In this document: in pieces, positions 34,588-43,908 of the stretch
Numbering within the stretch: the first letter of the stretch is position 1
How the letters are laid out: the number at the start of each line of letters is the position of its first letter
Origin: an uncultured Alphaproteobacteria bacterium
Lineage (GTDB): Bacteria > Pseudomonadota > Alphaproteobacteria > RF32 > CAG-239
DNA: 55,507 nucleotides
Assembly (NCBI GenBank): GCA_944392225.1
Contig: CALXWB010000001.1
Location: 64,855-120,361, forward strand
Direction of reading: 5' to 3'
Notes under the pieces: generated by a model
Told to the model about the DNA's origin: nothing
Database searches by the model: none
The model's input: only the letters and a program-made list of their open reading frames with translations
Translations under genes and position numbers: made by a program

Positions 34588-35343
34588 ATGGAAAAAGAAC
34601 TGCTCGAATTTGAAAACTTCCTAAATAACTGGGATGGAAAAATTGCTTTTTGGTGGCGCGATGATGATATCCGCGCGAAAAAGTTTAAGCTTAACAAAAT
34701 TTTTTCTTATCATAAATATAAAAACAAGGTCAAAACCTTGGTCAAACTTTTTGATAAATATCAAATTCCGGCCGTCTTTGCCATTGTGCCGCAAAATTAT
34801 ATGGAGCAGGGAGAGTGGTTTACAAAACTGTTCCAAAAATATCAGACAAAAGTGATTCTGCATGGCTTAGTGCACCGAAATTTTGCCCCTCTTGGAGAAA
34901 AGCAAAACGAGTTTCCAAATCCGCAAAATGCAGATGCCGATTTTGCAAAAATTTTGGCCTATTATCAAAAGCTTCAAAAAAAATTCGGTCCTCTTTTGTT
35001 GCCTGTGTTCTGCCCGCCATATAACAACATCAATTCTGCTTTGGAAGAAAAATTGCTCCATGCCGGTTTGGCTGTTTCTAAAAGCAATTTTTATGCCGAT
35101 AAACCTTTAGAGCAACATGTAGATTATGATTTTTGCGATTGGTCTGTTGCTAAAGTAAAGCCGCATGGAGTTGTTTTGCAGGAGCTTGAAGATTTGATAA
35201 AGTCCGGCAGAAAAATTATCGGCATCAACGGTCATCATGCCTGTCTCAGCTACAAAAGAAATGATTTTGCTTTCTTTGATGACTTGTTTGCCGTTTTACA
35301 AAAAAGCGGCAAAATATCTTGGTTCAATCCGTTTGAAAAATAA
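34588..35343 (+). CDS. polysaccharide deacetylase family protein
   Basis: A 251-residue NodB-like protein. The metal/catalytic aspartates are in FWWRDDDIRAK, the conserved histidine motif is VILHGLVHRNFAPLG (HxxxH), and PVFCPPYNNIN is the RxPY-equivalent segment. The C-terminal GINGHHACLSY carries another histidine. No signal peptide is visible, so it probably acts in the cytoplasm on a sugar intermediate, or is exported with help. It follows the unknown gene at 33220 and precedes NuoL/M/N-like genes by 99 AT-rich bases. Confidence 0.85.
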   Translation: MEKELLEFENFLNNWDGKIAFWWRDDDIRAKKFKLNKIFSYHKYKNKVKTLVKLFDKYQIPAVFAIVPQNYMEQGEWFTKLFQKYQTKVILHGLVHRNFAPLGEKQNEFPNPQNADADFAKILAYYQKLQKKFGPLLLPVFCPPYNNINSALEEKLLHAGLAVSKSNFYADKPLEQHVDYDFCDWSVAKVKPHGVVLQELEDLIKSGRKIIGINGHHACLSYKRNDFAFFDDLFAVLQKSGKISWFNPFEK

Positions 35344-35442
35344 GCTGCAATTAAATTCTTTATAACCTGAAAGAAAGACTTTAAAAAAACTGCGGATTTG
35401 GTATAAATTTATCAGTTTTTGGCGATGTGTTAGTGTGATATT

Positions 35443-37095
35443 ATGGCAAATTTTGTTTTACTCCTCTTGATTTTGGGTGCCGGCGGAAACATTTTTTTGA
35501 ACAAACGTTTGGAAAAAATGGTTTCTTTTATTTTATCTTTATTGACGCTTGCCGGTTTTTATTTTTTTATCACTCTGCCGCACCGCAACTTTAAAACTTT
35601 GCCTTGGCTTGAATATATGGGGCTTAATGTGGATGTGAGCTTTGTGTCCACCCCGCAGAACAAAATCCTTATCCTATCCTTGCTGGTGATTACGCTTTTG
35701 GCTTCTCTTTTGACGATTTTTGATAAAAAAGAAGAAAATAAACAGCGCTTTGTCAGCTTGTGCTTACTCAATTTGGTCTTTTTTATTCTTTTGATTTGTG
35801 CACAAAATCTTTTGCAGCTTCTGATTTGCAGCTGCCTGCTCAGCGTGTTGGGTTTTTGCCTGATTGATGATATTGATGCCAAGAAAAAATTTGCCTTTTA
35901 TAACTTGCTTTCCGATATGGCTCTTTTTTCTGTTTTCAGCATTGTTTATGCTTATGTCGGAAGTCTTAACATTTCTGCCTTAAAACGTTTTGATGAACTC
36001 GGCGCACACCGTGATTTGCTTTCTTTTTTGCTTTTGCTTGCTCTTTTGACCAAAACGGCATTGTTTATGTTTCATAATCAGCTCTATGATTTGAGCGTTT
36101 TGAACTTTAACCGCTTTTCTTATCTGCTCTCTGCTTCCGCGCCGTTCTCCGGCTTGATTATTATTTATAAAATTTATCCTTTGTTGCAGATTTCCGATTA
36201 TACTTTGCCGGGCCTGAAAGTGGCTGCCGTTTTATCTTTGCTTTGCGGTTTCTACACCACAATTATGATTGATAATATCAAAGAAAAAACAATCGGTTTT
36301 GGGCAGATGTTTTATGCCTTTGCACTTTTTATGTTTTTGTGCACATCAGGCCAAAATGTTATGCCGCTGTTTTGTTTGCTGATTGGCGGATATATTATAT
36401 CTTTGCTCTTTTATGGCATTTTTAACGCTTCTTCTTTTGAAGTTTTGGTTTCTAAAACCGGGGGCTTTATTTCCGGGTTGAAAATTTGCTTTTTGGTGTT
36501 TTCCATTATTTTTATTGCAGATGTTTTTTGCACTTTTAGTTTGCTCCAAAATATAAATATATTCTGTGTTTCTCTCTTTTGTGCTTTGCTCACCTTGGCT
36601 TTTGCTCATGTAATGCGGCAGATATTTTTTGGCTTTTCTTGTGCCGATGAGCGCGTTTTGGCCATGCTTAAAAATCCTTCCGTTTTGCTTTTTGCAATTT
36701 TGGCTTTTTTGCTTTTCTTTATGGCGGAAATGCAAAAAATATCGCTCTCTCTTGTTTTGCTTTATGCCGCATTGTTTTATCTATTTTGTCTCTGGCTTTA
36801 TCCTTTGCGCTTGAGCAAAAAATATTATCAAAGTGAGAATATTCAGCAAAGCGATGTTTTTGAAGATATTTTTGATTTTGTGATCGTGGCACCGCTGACC
36901 ATTGTGGGCAGAGTTTTGTGGTTGTTGGTGGATTTTATCTTGATTGAAAGGACGGTTATCAACTTTTTGCGCAAGACAACTGCTTATTTGGTCCTGGCGG
37001 CAAGAAAAATAAATCGTTTTTCTTTGGCTAATTTTTTGTTTTTGATCATCCTTGCTTTTGTGCTTGTTTTTGTTGCCGTTTTGATGAGGAAATGA
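35443..37095 (+). CDS. NuoL-like membrane subunit, divergent
   Basis: A 550-residue protein with about 14-16 membrane helices, at the position of NuoL in an alphaproteobacterial nuoLMN-birA-rnj order. It is shorter than normal NuoL (about 600-650). By eye, the normal WEGVGLCSYLLIGF segment has become ICSCLLSVLGFCLI (about residues 128-141), losing the key glutamate; the TM7 lysine survives as K204 in LLTKTALFMFH; the following histidine is serine; later channel His/Lys are Tyr/Leu. The C-terminal lateral helix is partly recognisable. Whether it still pumps is doubtful. No nuoA-K genes are upstream in the window. Confidence 0.7.
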   Translation: MANFVLLLLILGAGGNIFLNKRLEKMVSFILSLLTLAGFYFFITLPHRNFKTLPWLEYMGLNVDVSFVSTPQNKILILSLLVITLLASLLTIFDKKEENKQRFVSLCLLNLVFFILLICAQNLLQLLICSCLLSVLGFCLIDDIDAKKKFAFYNLLSDMALFSVFSIVYAYVGSLNISALKRFDELGAHRDLLSFLLLLALLTKTALFMFHNQLYDLSVLNFNRFSYLLSASAPFSGLIIIYKIYPLLQISDYTLPGLKVAAVLSLLCGFYTTIMIDNIKEKTIGFGQMFYAFALFMFLCTSGQNVMPLFCLLIGGYIISLLFYGIFNASSFEVLVSKTGGFISGLKICFLVFSIIFIADVFCTFSLLQNINIFCVSLFCALLTLAFAHVMRQIFFGFSCADERVLAMLKNPSVLLFAILAFLLFFMAEMQKISLSLVLLYAALFYLFCLWLYPLRLSKKYYQSENIQQSDVFEDIFDFVIVAPLTIVGRVLWLLVDFILIERTVINFLRKTTAYLVLAARKINRFSLANFLFLIILAFVLVFVAVLMRK

Positions 37096-37098
37096 CCG

Positions 37099-38535
37099 AT
37101 GCTTAACACTTTTTCCATTTTGTCTTTGATTATCATCGTGCCATTGATGGGAATGTTGTTTACACTCCTGGCCAAAGAGGCGGAAGACGGTTCAACACGC
37201 AATATATTTAACGTGGCTTTGTTTTCTGTTGTGGCCAATATTGTTTTGATTTTGCGTATTTTTATGCTGGTTGATGTTTATAAACCCGGTTTGCAGCTGA
37301 CGGAAACTTATAATTGGTTGGAAAACCCCGATATTAATATTGTCTTTGGGGTTGATGTGTTGTCTTTGATGCTCATTTTGGCCATTCATATTGCTTATAT
37401 CATCGGTTTTATCGGGGTGCGCAATGAAGTAAACAAACAAAAACCGTTGATGGTTTGGTCTTTGCTCTTTTTGAGCATGCTTAACGGGTTGTTTGTTTCT
37501 GCCGATATTTTTTCTTTTTATATCTTTTTTGAAGGGGCTTTGTTGCCTCTGTTTATGTTGCTCGGCATGTTCGGCGATGTCAAACGCCGAGAATATATCA
37601 ACCGCTTTTTGCTCTATAGTATGCTCGGAGCCATTATTTTTTTCATAGCCATGGTGGCATTGTTCAATCACCAGGGCGGTATGTTTGAGCTGCAGCAACT
37701 CAGCAAGCTAAAATTGACTAGCCGCTTGGAATATTTTATTTGGCTGGCCATTTTTGTTTCTTTCTTGTTCAGAATCCCGATTTGGCCGTTCCACTATTGG
37801 ATTGCGTCAACCAACTCCAGTATCAGAAATTCTATGGTGTTTTTGATTTCGATGATGTTGCCGTTATCCGGCTTATATGGTTTTGTTAGATTTTTGCCGC
37901 CGTCTTTGCCCAACGCACTCTATTATGGCGTTATGGTTTTGCAGATTGTGGCCGTGATTACAATGCTTTTTATTGCCCTTATCGGCTTTATCAATAAAGA
38001 TAGGCAATATAAGATTTTTGCTTATATCACTGTTTATTATATTATGTATTTGTTGGGCATTTTGACGCAAAATAATGTTGTTTTGTTAAACATTGCTTAT
38101 TCTTTCTTCAGCTTTCTGATTATCATTACTTCTTTAGAGGTTTTATCTGCCTATATTGCCAAAGAAAATGAACGCTTGGGCTTCTTTGATGACGGCGTGC
38201 TTTGCGGCTGCCCAAGAATTGCTTTTATCTATTCTTTTATGACGCTGGCAGCTATCGGTTTGCCTTTGTCTTCTTTGTTTTTGAACAACTTTCTCATACT
38301 TTCCAATTTGTTGGCGGTTAATATTAAAATGGGAATGGTGATGCTTACCGCTTTGATGATTATGTCTGCAGCGTTGCTCAGAGAGCTGTTCCGTTTGCGC
38401 GATGTTGAGAAATGTGCCGTTGCGGGGCATGAAATTGCCGATTTAAGCAAGGGAAAGTTTGTGTTTATGCTCTTTATTTGCTTTATTTTACTTATGTCTT
38501 TTATTAAACCCTTGTGGTTTGTTTTGCGTGTTTGA
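37099..38535 (+). CDS. NuoM-like membrane subunit, divergent
   Basis: A 478-residue polytopic membrane protein with NuoM-like order. The TM5 glutamate is kept (E145 in FFEGALLPLFMLLGMFG), but the TM7 lysine is Arg225 in SFLFRIPIWPFHYW, the next lysine is missing in MMLPLSGLYGFVRF, the histidine of HMGFV is Tyr, and the TM12 glutamate is Asn in SLFLNNFLIL. It starts 3 bases after the NuoL-like stop. Overall fold and length resemble NuoM, so it was derived from a complex I pump; current activity is uncertain. Confidence 0.75.
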   Translation: MLNTFSILSLIIIVPLMGMLFTLLAKEAEDGSTRNIFNVALFSVVANIVLILRIFMLVDVYKPGLQLTETYNWLENPDINIVFGVDVLSLMLILAIHIAYIIGFIGVRNEVNKQKPLMVWSLLFLSMLNGLFVSADIFSFYIFFEGALLPLFMLLGMFGDVKRREYINRFLLYSMLGAIIFFIAMVALFNHQGGMFELQQLSKLKLTSRLEYFIWLAIFVSFLFRIPIWPFHYWIASTNSSIRNSMVFLISMMLPLSGLYGFVRFLPPSLPNALYYGVMVLQIVAVITMLFIALIGFINKDRQYKIFAYITVYYIMYLLGILTQNNVVLLNIAYSFFSFLIIITSLEVLSAYIAKENERLGFFDDGVLCGCPRIAFIYSFMTLAAIGLPLSSLFLNNFLILSNLLAVNIKMGMVMLTALMIMSAALLRELFRLRDVEKCAVAGHEIADLSKGKFVFMLFICFILLMSFIKPLWFVLRV

Positions 38536-38547
38536 TGAGGTGGTAAA

Positions 38548-39972
38548 ATGTCTGTTAGAAATCTTGCTTTACTTCCTGAGCTTTTTTTATTGCTTTCCAC
38601 CTTTTTTATGGGGTTGATTGCAAAATATCGCAGCACGCAAACGCCAAAAACTTTTTATACCTTTGCAAAATATGTTTTGTTTTTGTTTGTGCTCGGCAGT
38701 TGTTTTGTTTTCAACCATCGTGCGCTTCATGCTTTCGGGTTGGAAAATTCTTATAAACTTATGCTGAAAATTTTTCTGGTAATGGCTTGTTTCTTGGTCT
38801 TCTTTTTGTCTTGCAAATGGTTTTTGAATAAGAACAAATCTTCATTTGCTTATTATGCCTTGAGCATCAATGCGTTTTTGGGGTTTGATTTGATGATTTC
38901 TGCCTCAGATTTGCTGATGTTTTTTATTGGTTATGTCATCTCCGGCTTGATGCTTTATTTTTTGCTTTTTCTTTGTGAAGAGGATTATGATTGTCAATCA
39001 GCTCAACGGAAATATCTCTTCTTTGTGCTTTTGTTTGACCTGATATTTGCCGTGGCCATGTTTTTTATTTGGAGCAAAACGCATAGTTTTGAATATCAAA
39101 AAATTCAGATGTTTTTTGCCAAAAACGCTGTTTCATCATATGAGCTTTTTGCCGTTGGCGGAATATATCTGGCTTTGTTCTTTTTGCTTGGCTTGGTGCC
39201 TTTGCATTTTTGCCAGGCAGAGCTTGCCGGTTTGAGCATTATGCCGGTTTATGCTTTCAGAATATTGCTTCCAAGCATTGTCGGTTTTTCTGCTTTGGTT
39301 TATTTTTCGGTGAATGTTTTTTCTCCGCTTGCAGATTTTTTGTGCTTGCTGATTCAGATGGCAGCTTTTGCATCTGTGCTTGTGGGGGCTTTGGCCGTGA
39401 TGTATGAAGAAAATTTGCGCCGCTTTTTCTTTATGATTTCGCTTTATTCTTTGGGGATTGTTTGTCTTTGTTTGTTGCCGTTTTCTCACAACGGAATTTT
39501 GAGTGCGTTTATTTGCTTTTTGGTTTATTGGTTGGCCTTGTTTGCTTGCTGTGCCATTATGTTTGGCATAAAGTCAAACGGCGAATATTTATCCGGGGTG
39601 GCCGATATATCCGGCATTTTTGCATCAAAACCCAAAATTGCGGCTTTTATGCTGGTGTTTATCGTATCTTTGGCCGGATCTCCGCCCATGCTTGGTTTTT
39701 TGGGTAAACTGCAAGCTGTTGACCATTTGATGCTCAATCATGCTTACGGAACAATTGCCGTGATTATGCTGAGTTTGTTGTTTGTTCTGAATGCATTTTC
39801 AAAACTCTTGCAAACGATTTTTTTTGCCGAGAAAAAAAGATCTTTTGACAGGGTGGATAAAAGCGTATATTTGTGCTTGTATGGCACGGCCGTTCTCTTT
39901 GTTATCGGTATTTTGAACCCAAAATTGTTTATGGAAAGATTGGATGTGTGGCTTGAGGCCGTGATGAGGTAA
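38548..39972 (+). CDS. NuoN-like membrane subunit, divergent
   Basis: A 474-residue polytopic protein with NuoN-like layout (SVRNLALLPELFLLLSTF at the start). The TM5 glutamate is missing (FFIGYVISGLMLYFL), the TM7 lysine is Leu213 in FFLLGLVPLHF, and the next one appears as Arg238 in VYAFRILLPS. LAGSPPMLGFLGKLQAVD keeps the late lysine. It starts 12 bases after the NuoM-like stop with gaggtgg upstream, and its stop is one base before the ATG of birA, so the block is one operon. Confidence 0.72.
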   Translation: MSVRNLALLPELFLLLSTFFMGLIAKYRSTQTPKTFYTFAKYVLFLFVLGSCFVFNHRALHAFGLENSYKLMLKIFLVMACFLVFFLSCKWFLNKNKSSFAYYALSINAFLGFDLMISASDLLMFFIGYVISGLMLYFLLFLCEEDYDCQSAQRKYLFFVLLFDLIFAVAMFFIWSKTHSFEYQKIQMFFAKNAVSSYELFAVGGIYLALFFLLGLVPLHFCQAELAGLSIMPVYAFRILLPSIVGFSALVYFSVNVFSPLADFLCLLIQMAAFASVLVGALAVMYEENLRRFFFMISLYSLGIVCLCLLPFSHNGILSAFICFLVYWLALFACCAIMFGIKSNGEYLSGVADISGIFASKPKIAAFMLVFIVSLAGSPPMLGFLGKLQAVDHLMLNHAYGTIAVIMLSLLFVLNAFSKLLQTIFFAEKKRSFDRVDKSVYLCLYGTAVLFVIGILNPKLFMERLDVWLEAVMR

Positions 39973-39973
39973 A

Positions 39974-40693
39974 ATGGAAAAAATTTTTGATTGGAACTGG
40001 ATTGATAAAAAAGAAGTTTCCAGCACCAATGATGAGGCGCTCAAACTTTCTCAAAACATGCATGACGGAAAATATGTGATTTCGGCCCAAATGCAAAATC
40101 AAGGACGCGGCAGAAGAGGGCGCACTTGGCTCGGATTTCCCGGAAATTTGTTTATGTCTTTGCTCGTTCAAGTGCCGCTATCTAAACTTGGCGGTTTGGT
40201 CTTTGTGGTGGCGTTGAGTTTGTTTGATGCTTTGAAAAATTTGTTTCCTGAAATTGACATTAAACTCAAATGGCCGAATGATGTTTTGCTTGAAAATAAT
40301 AAAATTTCGGGTATCTTGCTGGAAAAGGGCGAAAATGATTTTTTGATTATCGGTATCGGCGTTAATGTGCTTAAAGCCCCATCACTTGAAAATGTGATGT
40401 ATCAAACTTTGAGCCTGGCTGACAAAGGCTATGTGACAGACAGGTTGACATTGCTCAAAGAATATCTTAAAGCTTTTGATAAAAATTTTGAACTTTGGCA
40501 AAAAGAGGGCTTCTCTCCCATCAGAGAAAAATGGCTCAAAAATGCCAAAGGGCTCGGGCAAAATATTGAAGCCCGAACCGTAAAAGAGACAAAATGCGGT
40601 ATTTTCAGAGATATTGATGAAAACGGAGCTTTGCTGCTTGAAACGCAAAACGGGCTTGAAAAAATTTATGCCGGAGATATTTTCTATATATAA
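39974..40693 (+). CDS. birA: biotin-[acetyl-CoA-carboxylase] ligase
   Basis: A 239-residue monofunctional biotin protein ligase without the DNA-binding domain. The biotinyl-AMP loop is GRGRRGR (about 44-50) and the catalytic core is LKWPNDVLLENNKISGILLE. It joins biotin to carboxylase carrier proteins such as AccB. In alphaproteobacteria it often follows nuoN; the translation start lies 1 base after that stop. rnj follows after 22 bases. Confidence 0.95.
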   Translation: MEKIFDWNWIDKKEVSSTNDEALKLSQNMHDGKYVISAQMQNQGRGRRGRTWLGFPGNLFMSLLVQVPLSKLGGLVFVVALSLFDALKNLFPEIDIKLKWPNDVLLENNKISGILLEKGENDFLIIGIGVNVLKAPSLENVMYQTLSLADKGYVTDRLTLLKEYLKAFDKNFELWQKEGFSPIREKWLKNAKGLGQNIEARTVKETKCGIFRDIDENGALLLETQNGLEKIYAGDIFYI

Positions 40694-40715
40694 AAGAAAA
40701 AACGGAAGTTAAAAA

Positions 40716-42419
40716 ATGAATTGTTTTGATAAAGAAGGTTTATATTTTGTTTCTTTGGGTGGTGCCGAAGAAGTGGGCTTTAATATGTATGCCTATGCCG
40801 TTGACGGAAAAATTATTGTCGTTGACTGCGGTTATGGCTTTTTAAATGACGATTTTCCCGGTATTGATTTAGGTTTTGCCGATGCTTCTTTTTTGGAACC
40901 TTACCAAAACGATATTGAGGCTCTGTTTATTACACATGCGCATGAGGACCATTTCGGTGCCGTTGCTCATGTTTGGCCCAATCTTAAATGCCCGGTTTAT
41001 GCCGCTGATTTTACGCTAGGCCATATTTCAAAGCGCTTGGCAGAATATCATCTGGATACGGAGGTTGAACTCCATTCCGTTAACCAAAACCCGGTTATCA
41101 AACTTGAAAATTTTGCGGTGGAATATGTGCCGATTGCACATTCTTTGCCCGATAACGCCGGGTTGTTTATCAAAACTAAATACGGCAATGTTTTTCATGC
41201 TACAGACTGGCGTTTTGATGACGGAAAAATGGACTTTATGCCGACCGCACATCAACGTCTGCAAGAAATCGGCCGAGAAGGGGTTGATTTGTATGTGGGG
41301 GATTCTACCAATTTGAACTTGGAAAAGTCCGGCCCATCGGAAGCGGTTATTCGCCAAAATCTGATTGAGATGGTGCCCAAGTTTAAAAATACGCTTGTTG
41401 CAACTTGTTTTGCCTCGAATATCGCGCGCTTGGAGAGTTTGATTTTGGCAGCGCATGCCGCTGATCGCACCCCGGTTATTGCCGGAATGAGCATGATTCA
41501 AAATATTAATATTGCCAAAGAATGTGGCTATTTGCAAAATCTGCCGACTTATGTTGAGGCTAAGCAGGCCATGGATATCCCCTTGGATAAAATGCTGTAT
41601 ATTTGTTCCGGCTCTCAGGCCAATTATCGCAGCGGATTGACCCGAATTGTAAACGGAGAAAATAAAAATATTGTCTTGGGTAAAGGGGATGCCATTATCT
41701 TTTCTTCTCAGATTATTCCCGGAAATGAAGAAAAAATTGAGCGCATGCAAGAAAAATTGCGTGATGCCGGCGTTGATGTCATTTCAACCGAAGAATATAT
41801 GGTGCATACATCAGGGCATGCCTGCAAAGATGATGTGAAAAAAATGTATCAAATCTTGCAGCCGAAAATTGTGTTGCCGGTGCATGGGGATAAAAGAAAT
41901 ATTCGTGCCCAAAGGCGCTTTGCTCTTGCTTGCGGTGTGCAGGAAGTGGCCCTGGCCAAAAACGGCGATGTGATGCTGCTCAAAGATCATGAAATCAATT
42001 GTATCGGTGAGATCCCGACCGATATTATCGGCGTTGATCGCAAACAGTTGACTTCTTTGAACTCGCAACTGATTAAAAACCGTAAGCGGATTGCTTATAA
42101 TTGTTCTTTGTTTATCAGTGCCTTTTTTGATGCTGATTGGAATTTGCTCGATTTGCAAATTTCTTCCATTGATATTTTGGAAGAAGAAGCATTTGATAAA
42201 CTGGCGGCCGAAATTAAGGCCAGCGTTGTTGCGGCCTTGCCTATGGAGATTATCAAACTCAATCATCGTGAGGCGCAGGTGGAAGAGTTTATCCGCGCCA
42301 AAATCAGAAAAATGGTTTATAAAGCCACAGATATCAAGCCCGTGACATATATGCATTTTTTCAAGCAAAAAAGCCCAGATGAGCTTGCCGCTATTGATGC
42401 ACAGGCAGATAAATCGTAA
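40716..42419 (+). CDS. rnj: ribonuclease J
   Basis: A 567-residue metallo-beta-lactamase/beta-CASP ribonuclease for 5'-exo and endo mRNA decay and rRNA maturation. The metal motif is H74-A-H76-E-D78-H79 in FITHAHEDHFG, followed by beta-CASP motifs: IVATCFAS-like VATCFASNI, LYICSGSQ and PVHGDKRNIRA. The initial GGAEEVGFNMY is the normal N-terminal signature. Its end overlaps the convergent PhoR-like gene by 29 bases. Confidence 0.95.
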   Translation: MNCFDKEGLYFVSLGGAEEVGFNMYAYAVDGKIIVVDCGYGFLNDDFPGIDLGFADASFLEPYQNDIEALFITHAHEDHFGAVAHVWPNLKCPVYAADFTLGHISKRLAEYHLDTEVELHSVNQNPVIKLENFAVEYVPIAHSLPDNAGLFIKTKYGNVFHATDWRFDDGKMDFMPTAHQRLQEIGREGVDLYVGDSTNLNLEKSGPSEAVIRQNLIEMVPKFKNTLVATCFASNIARLESLILAAHAADRTPVIAGMSMIQNINIAKECGYLQNLPTYVEAKQAMDIPLDKMLYICSGSQANYRSGLTRIVNGENKNIVLGKGDAIIFSSQIIPGNEEKIERMQEKLRDAGVDVISTEEYMVHTSGHACKDDVKKMYQILQPKIVLPVHGDKRNIRAQRRFALACGVQEVALAKNGDVMLLKDHEINCIGEIPTDIIGVDRKQLTSLNSQLIKNRKRIAYNCSLFISAFFDADWNLLDLQISSIDILEEEAFDKLAAEIKASVVAALPMEIIKLNHREAQVEEFIRAKIRKMVYKATDIKPVTYMHFFKQKSPDELAAIDAQADKS

Positions 42420-43812
42420 AAGTGGTGCCGTTATATGAGGTGGAGCTGACGGTTAAGTTGCCGCGATGCCTTAATATGATATGTTTGGCAATGGCCAATC
42501 CCAAGCCCGTGCCTTTGATGTTTAGATCTTTGTGTTCTTGCAGGCGGAAAAATCTTTCTGTTAAACGAGCCAAATTTTCCGGGCTGATTTTGGGCCCCTT
42601 GTTGTTGACGGATATGGCAACGGCTTTGCCTTCGGCAACTTTGTAGCTTTTTGACGGGGGAATGCTTTCCGTTTTATAAACACTGACGGTAACATCGCTT
42701 TGAGCCAGGCCATATTTTAAGGCATTGTCGGTTAGATTTTGGATAACTTGGCGAACCTGAGCCGCGTCGGCCTCAATTTCCGGAATGTTTTTTTCTTGCA
42801 AAATTTTGATTTCCATACCTCTTTCAGAAGCTTTCATGGATAAAGCTTCCTTAACATCTTGCAAAAGCTTGCCAAGGTTGGCTTTGCCTTCGGGCTTTTG
42901 GTCTTGATTGAGCTCAATTTTGGACAAAGACAACAGGTTTTCTATCAGAGAAGACATATAGTCGGTTTGCTCTTTCATGATTTTTAAGAAGTTATCTCTG
43001 GCTTCGGCATCATCATGAGCGGTTGTTTGCAGCGTTTCAATAAAACCTGAAATAATGGCCAGCGGTGTGCGCAGCTCGTGACTGGCATTGGCCACAAAGT
43101 CTGATTGCATTTTTTCTATTTTCATGGCTTTGGTCAGATCATATATGGATATTACAGCTACGGCCAAACCTTTGGACATCCAGGGCAACTGTTTGATATG
43201 GGCGTAAAGTTTTTGCTGAACCGGCTTTTGAATATAAAAAATCAGGTTTTCTGATTGGCTTTCTTTTTTTAAGACTCTTGAAACGGCTTCAATGAAATTA
43301 TTGGAATTTACCACTTTATCGATGCTTTTGTTGGCAATGTTGTTGCCAAACAAAGAACGGGCGGAAATGTTGGCCCCTAAAATATTGCCGGTGCGGTCAA
43401 TCATGATGATGGGGTCGGGCAGGGAGTCAAGCACAGCCGTGTCTGAAATGGTTTGTGCCTCCAAAACGTCTGTCTTGTGAGACCAAAAACTGTGCATGGT
43501 GTTGATGGCTTGGACAATGGCTTGGGACTCGTTTTCGGAAAGTTTCATCGCCTTGTCATCAAAGTCTTTTCCGGCAGCCAGAGTTTCAATATATTTTTTG
43601 ACCTGTTGCATTTCAAAGGTCATCGGAAAAAGCAAAATGACGTTAAATACAATAATGGAGGCATAAGAAACAATGGCCATAATGGGCGTCATTAATTGCA
43701 CGGCAACCAATAAGATAAAAACCATGGCCGTGGGTATGGATAAAAATATGACTCTTTCCGCAAAACGGGAATTTTTTTCAAAATTGAGAAATTTTGGCTT
43801 ATATTTGAACAT
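42391..43812 (-). CDS. PhoR-like sensor histidine kinase
   Basis: A 473-residue inner-membrane kinase. Two hydrophobic helices (about 20-65), a PAS domain (about 122-230, beginning VLDSLPDPIIMIDRTGNILG), the H box SDFVANASHELRTPLAI with phosphorylated His245, N box QNLTDNALKYG and G boxes with GTGLGLAIAKHI. This is the PhoR group that senses phosphate status through PstB/PhoU, but no response regulator, pst or phoU gene is adjacent, so the signal and partner are unknown. Its 3' end overlaps rnj. Confidence 0.88.
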   Translation of the reverse strand: MFKYKPKFLNFEKNSRFAERVIFLSIPTAMVFILLVAVQLMTPIMAIVSYASIIVFNVILLFPMTFEMQQVKKYIETLAAGKDFDDKAMKLSENESQAIVQAINTMHSFWSHKTDVLEAQTISDTAVLDSLPDPIIMIDRTGNILGANISARSLFGNNIANKSIDKVVNSNNFIEAVSRVLKKESQSENLIFYIQKPVQQKLYAHIKQLPWMSKGLAVAVISIYDLTKAMKIEKMQSDFVANASHELRTPLAIISGFIETLQTTAHDDAEARDNFLKIMKEQTDYMSSLIENLLSLSKIELNQDQKPEGKANLGKLLQDVKEALSMKASERGMEIKILQEKNIPEIEADAAQVRQVIQNLTDNALKYGLAQSDVTVSVYKTESIPPSKSYKVAEGKAVAISVNNKGPKISPENLARLTERFFRLQEHKDLNIKGTGLGLAIAKHIILRHRGNLTVSSTSYNGTTFTIYLPVHQ

Positions 43813-43908
43813 TGTTTTGTTCCATAAATTGTAAAAAGTTCTAGACTAAAAGTATAAATATACTATTATTCAAACAAGTTTAAATTTGATGAATTTTTTA
43901 AGAAAAAA

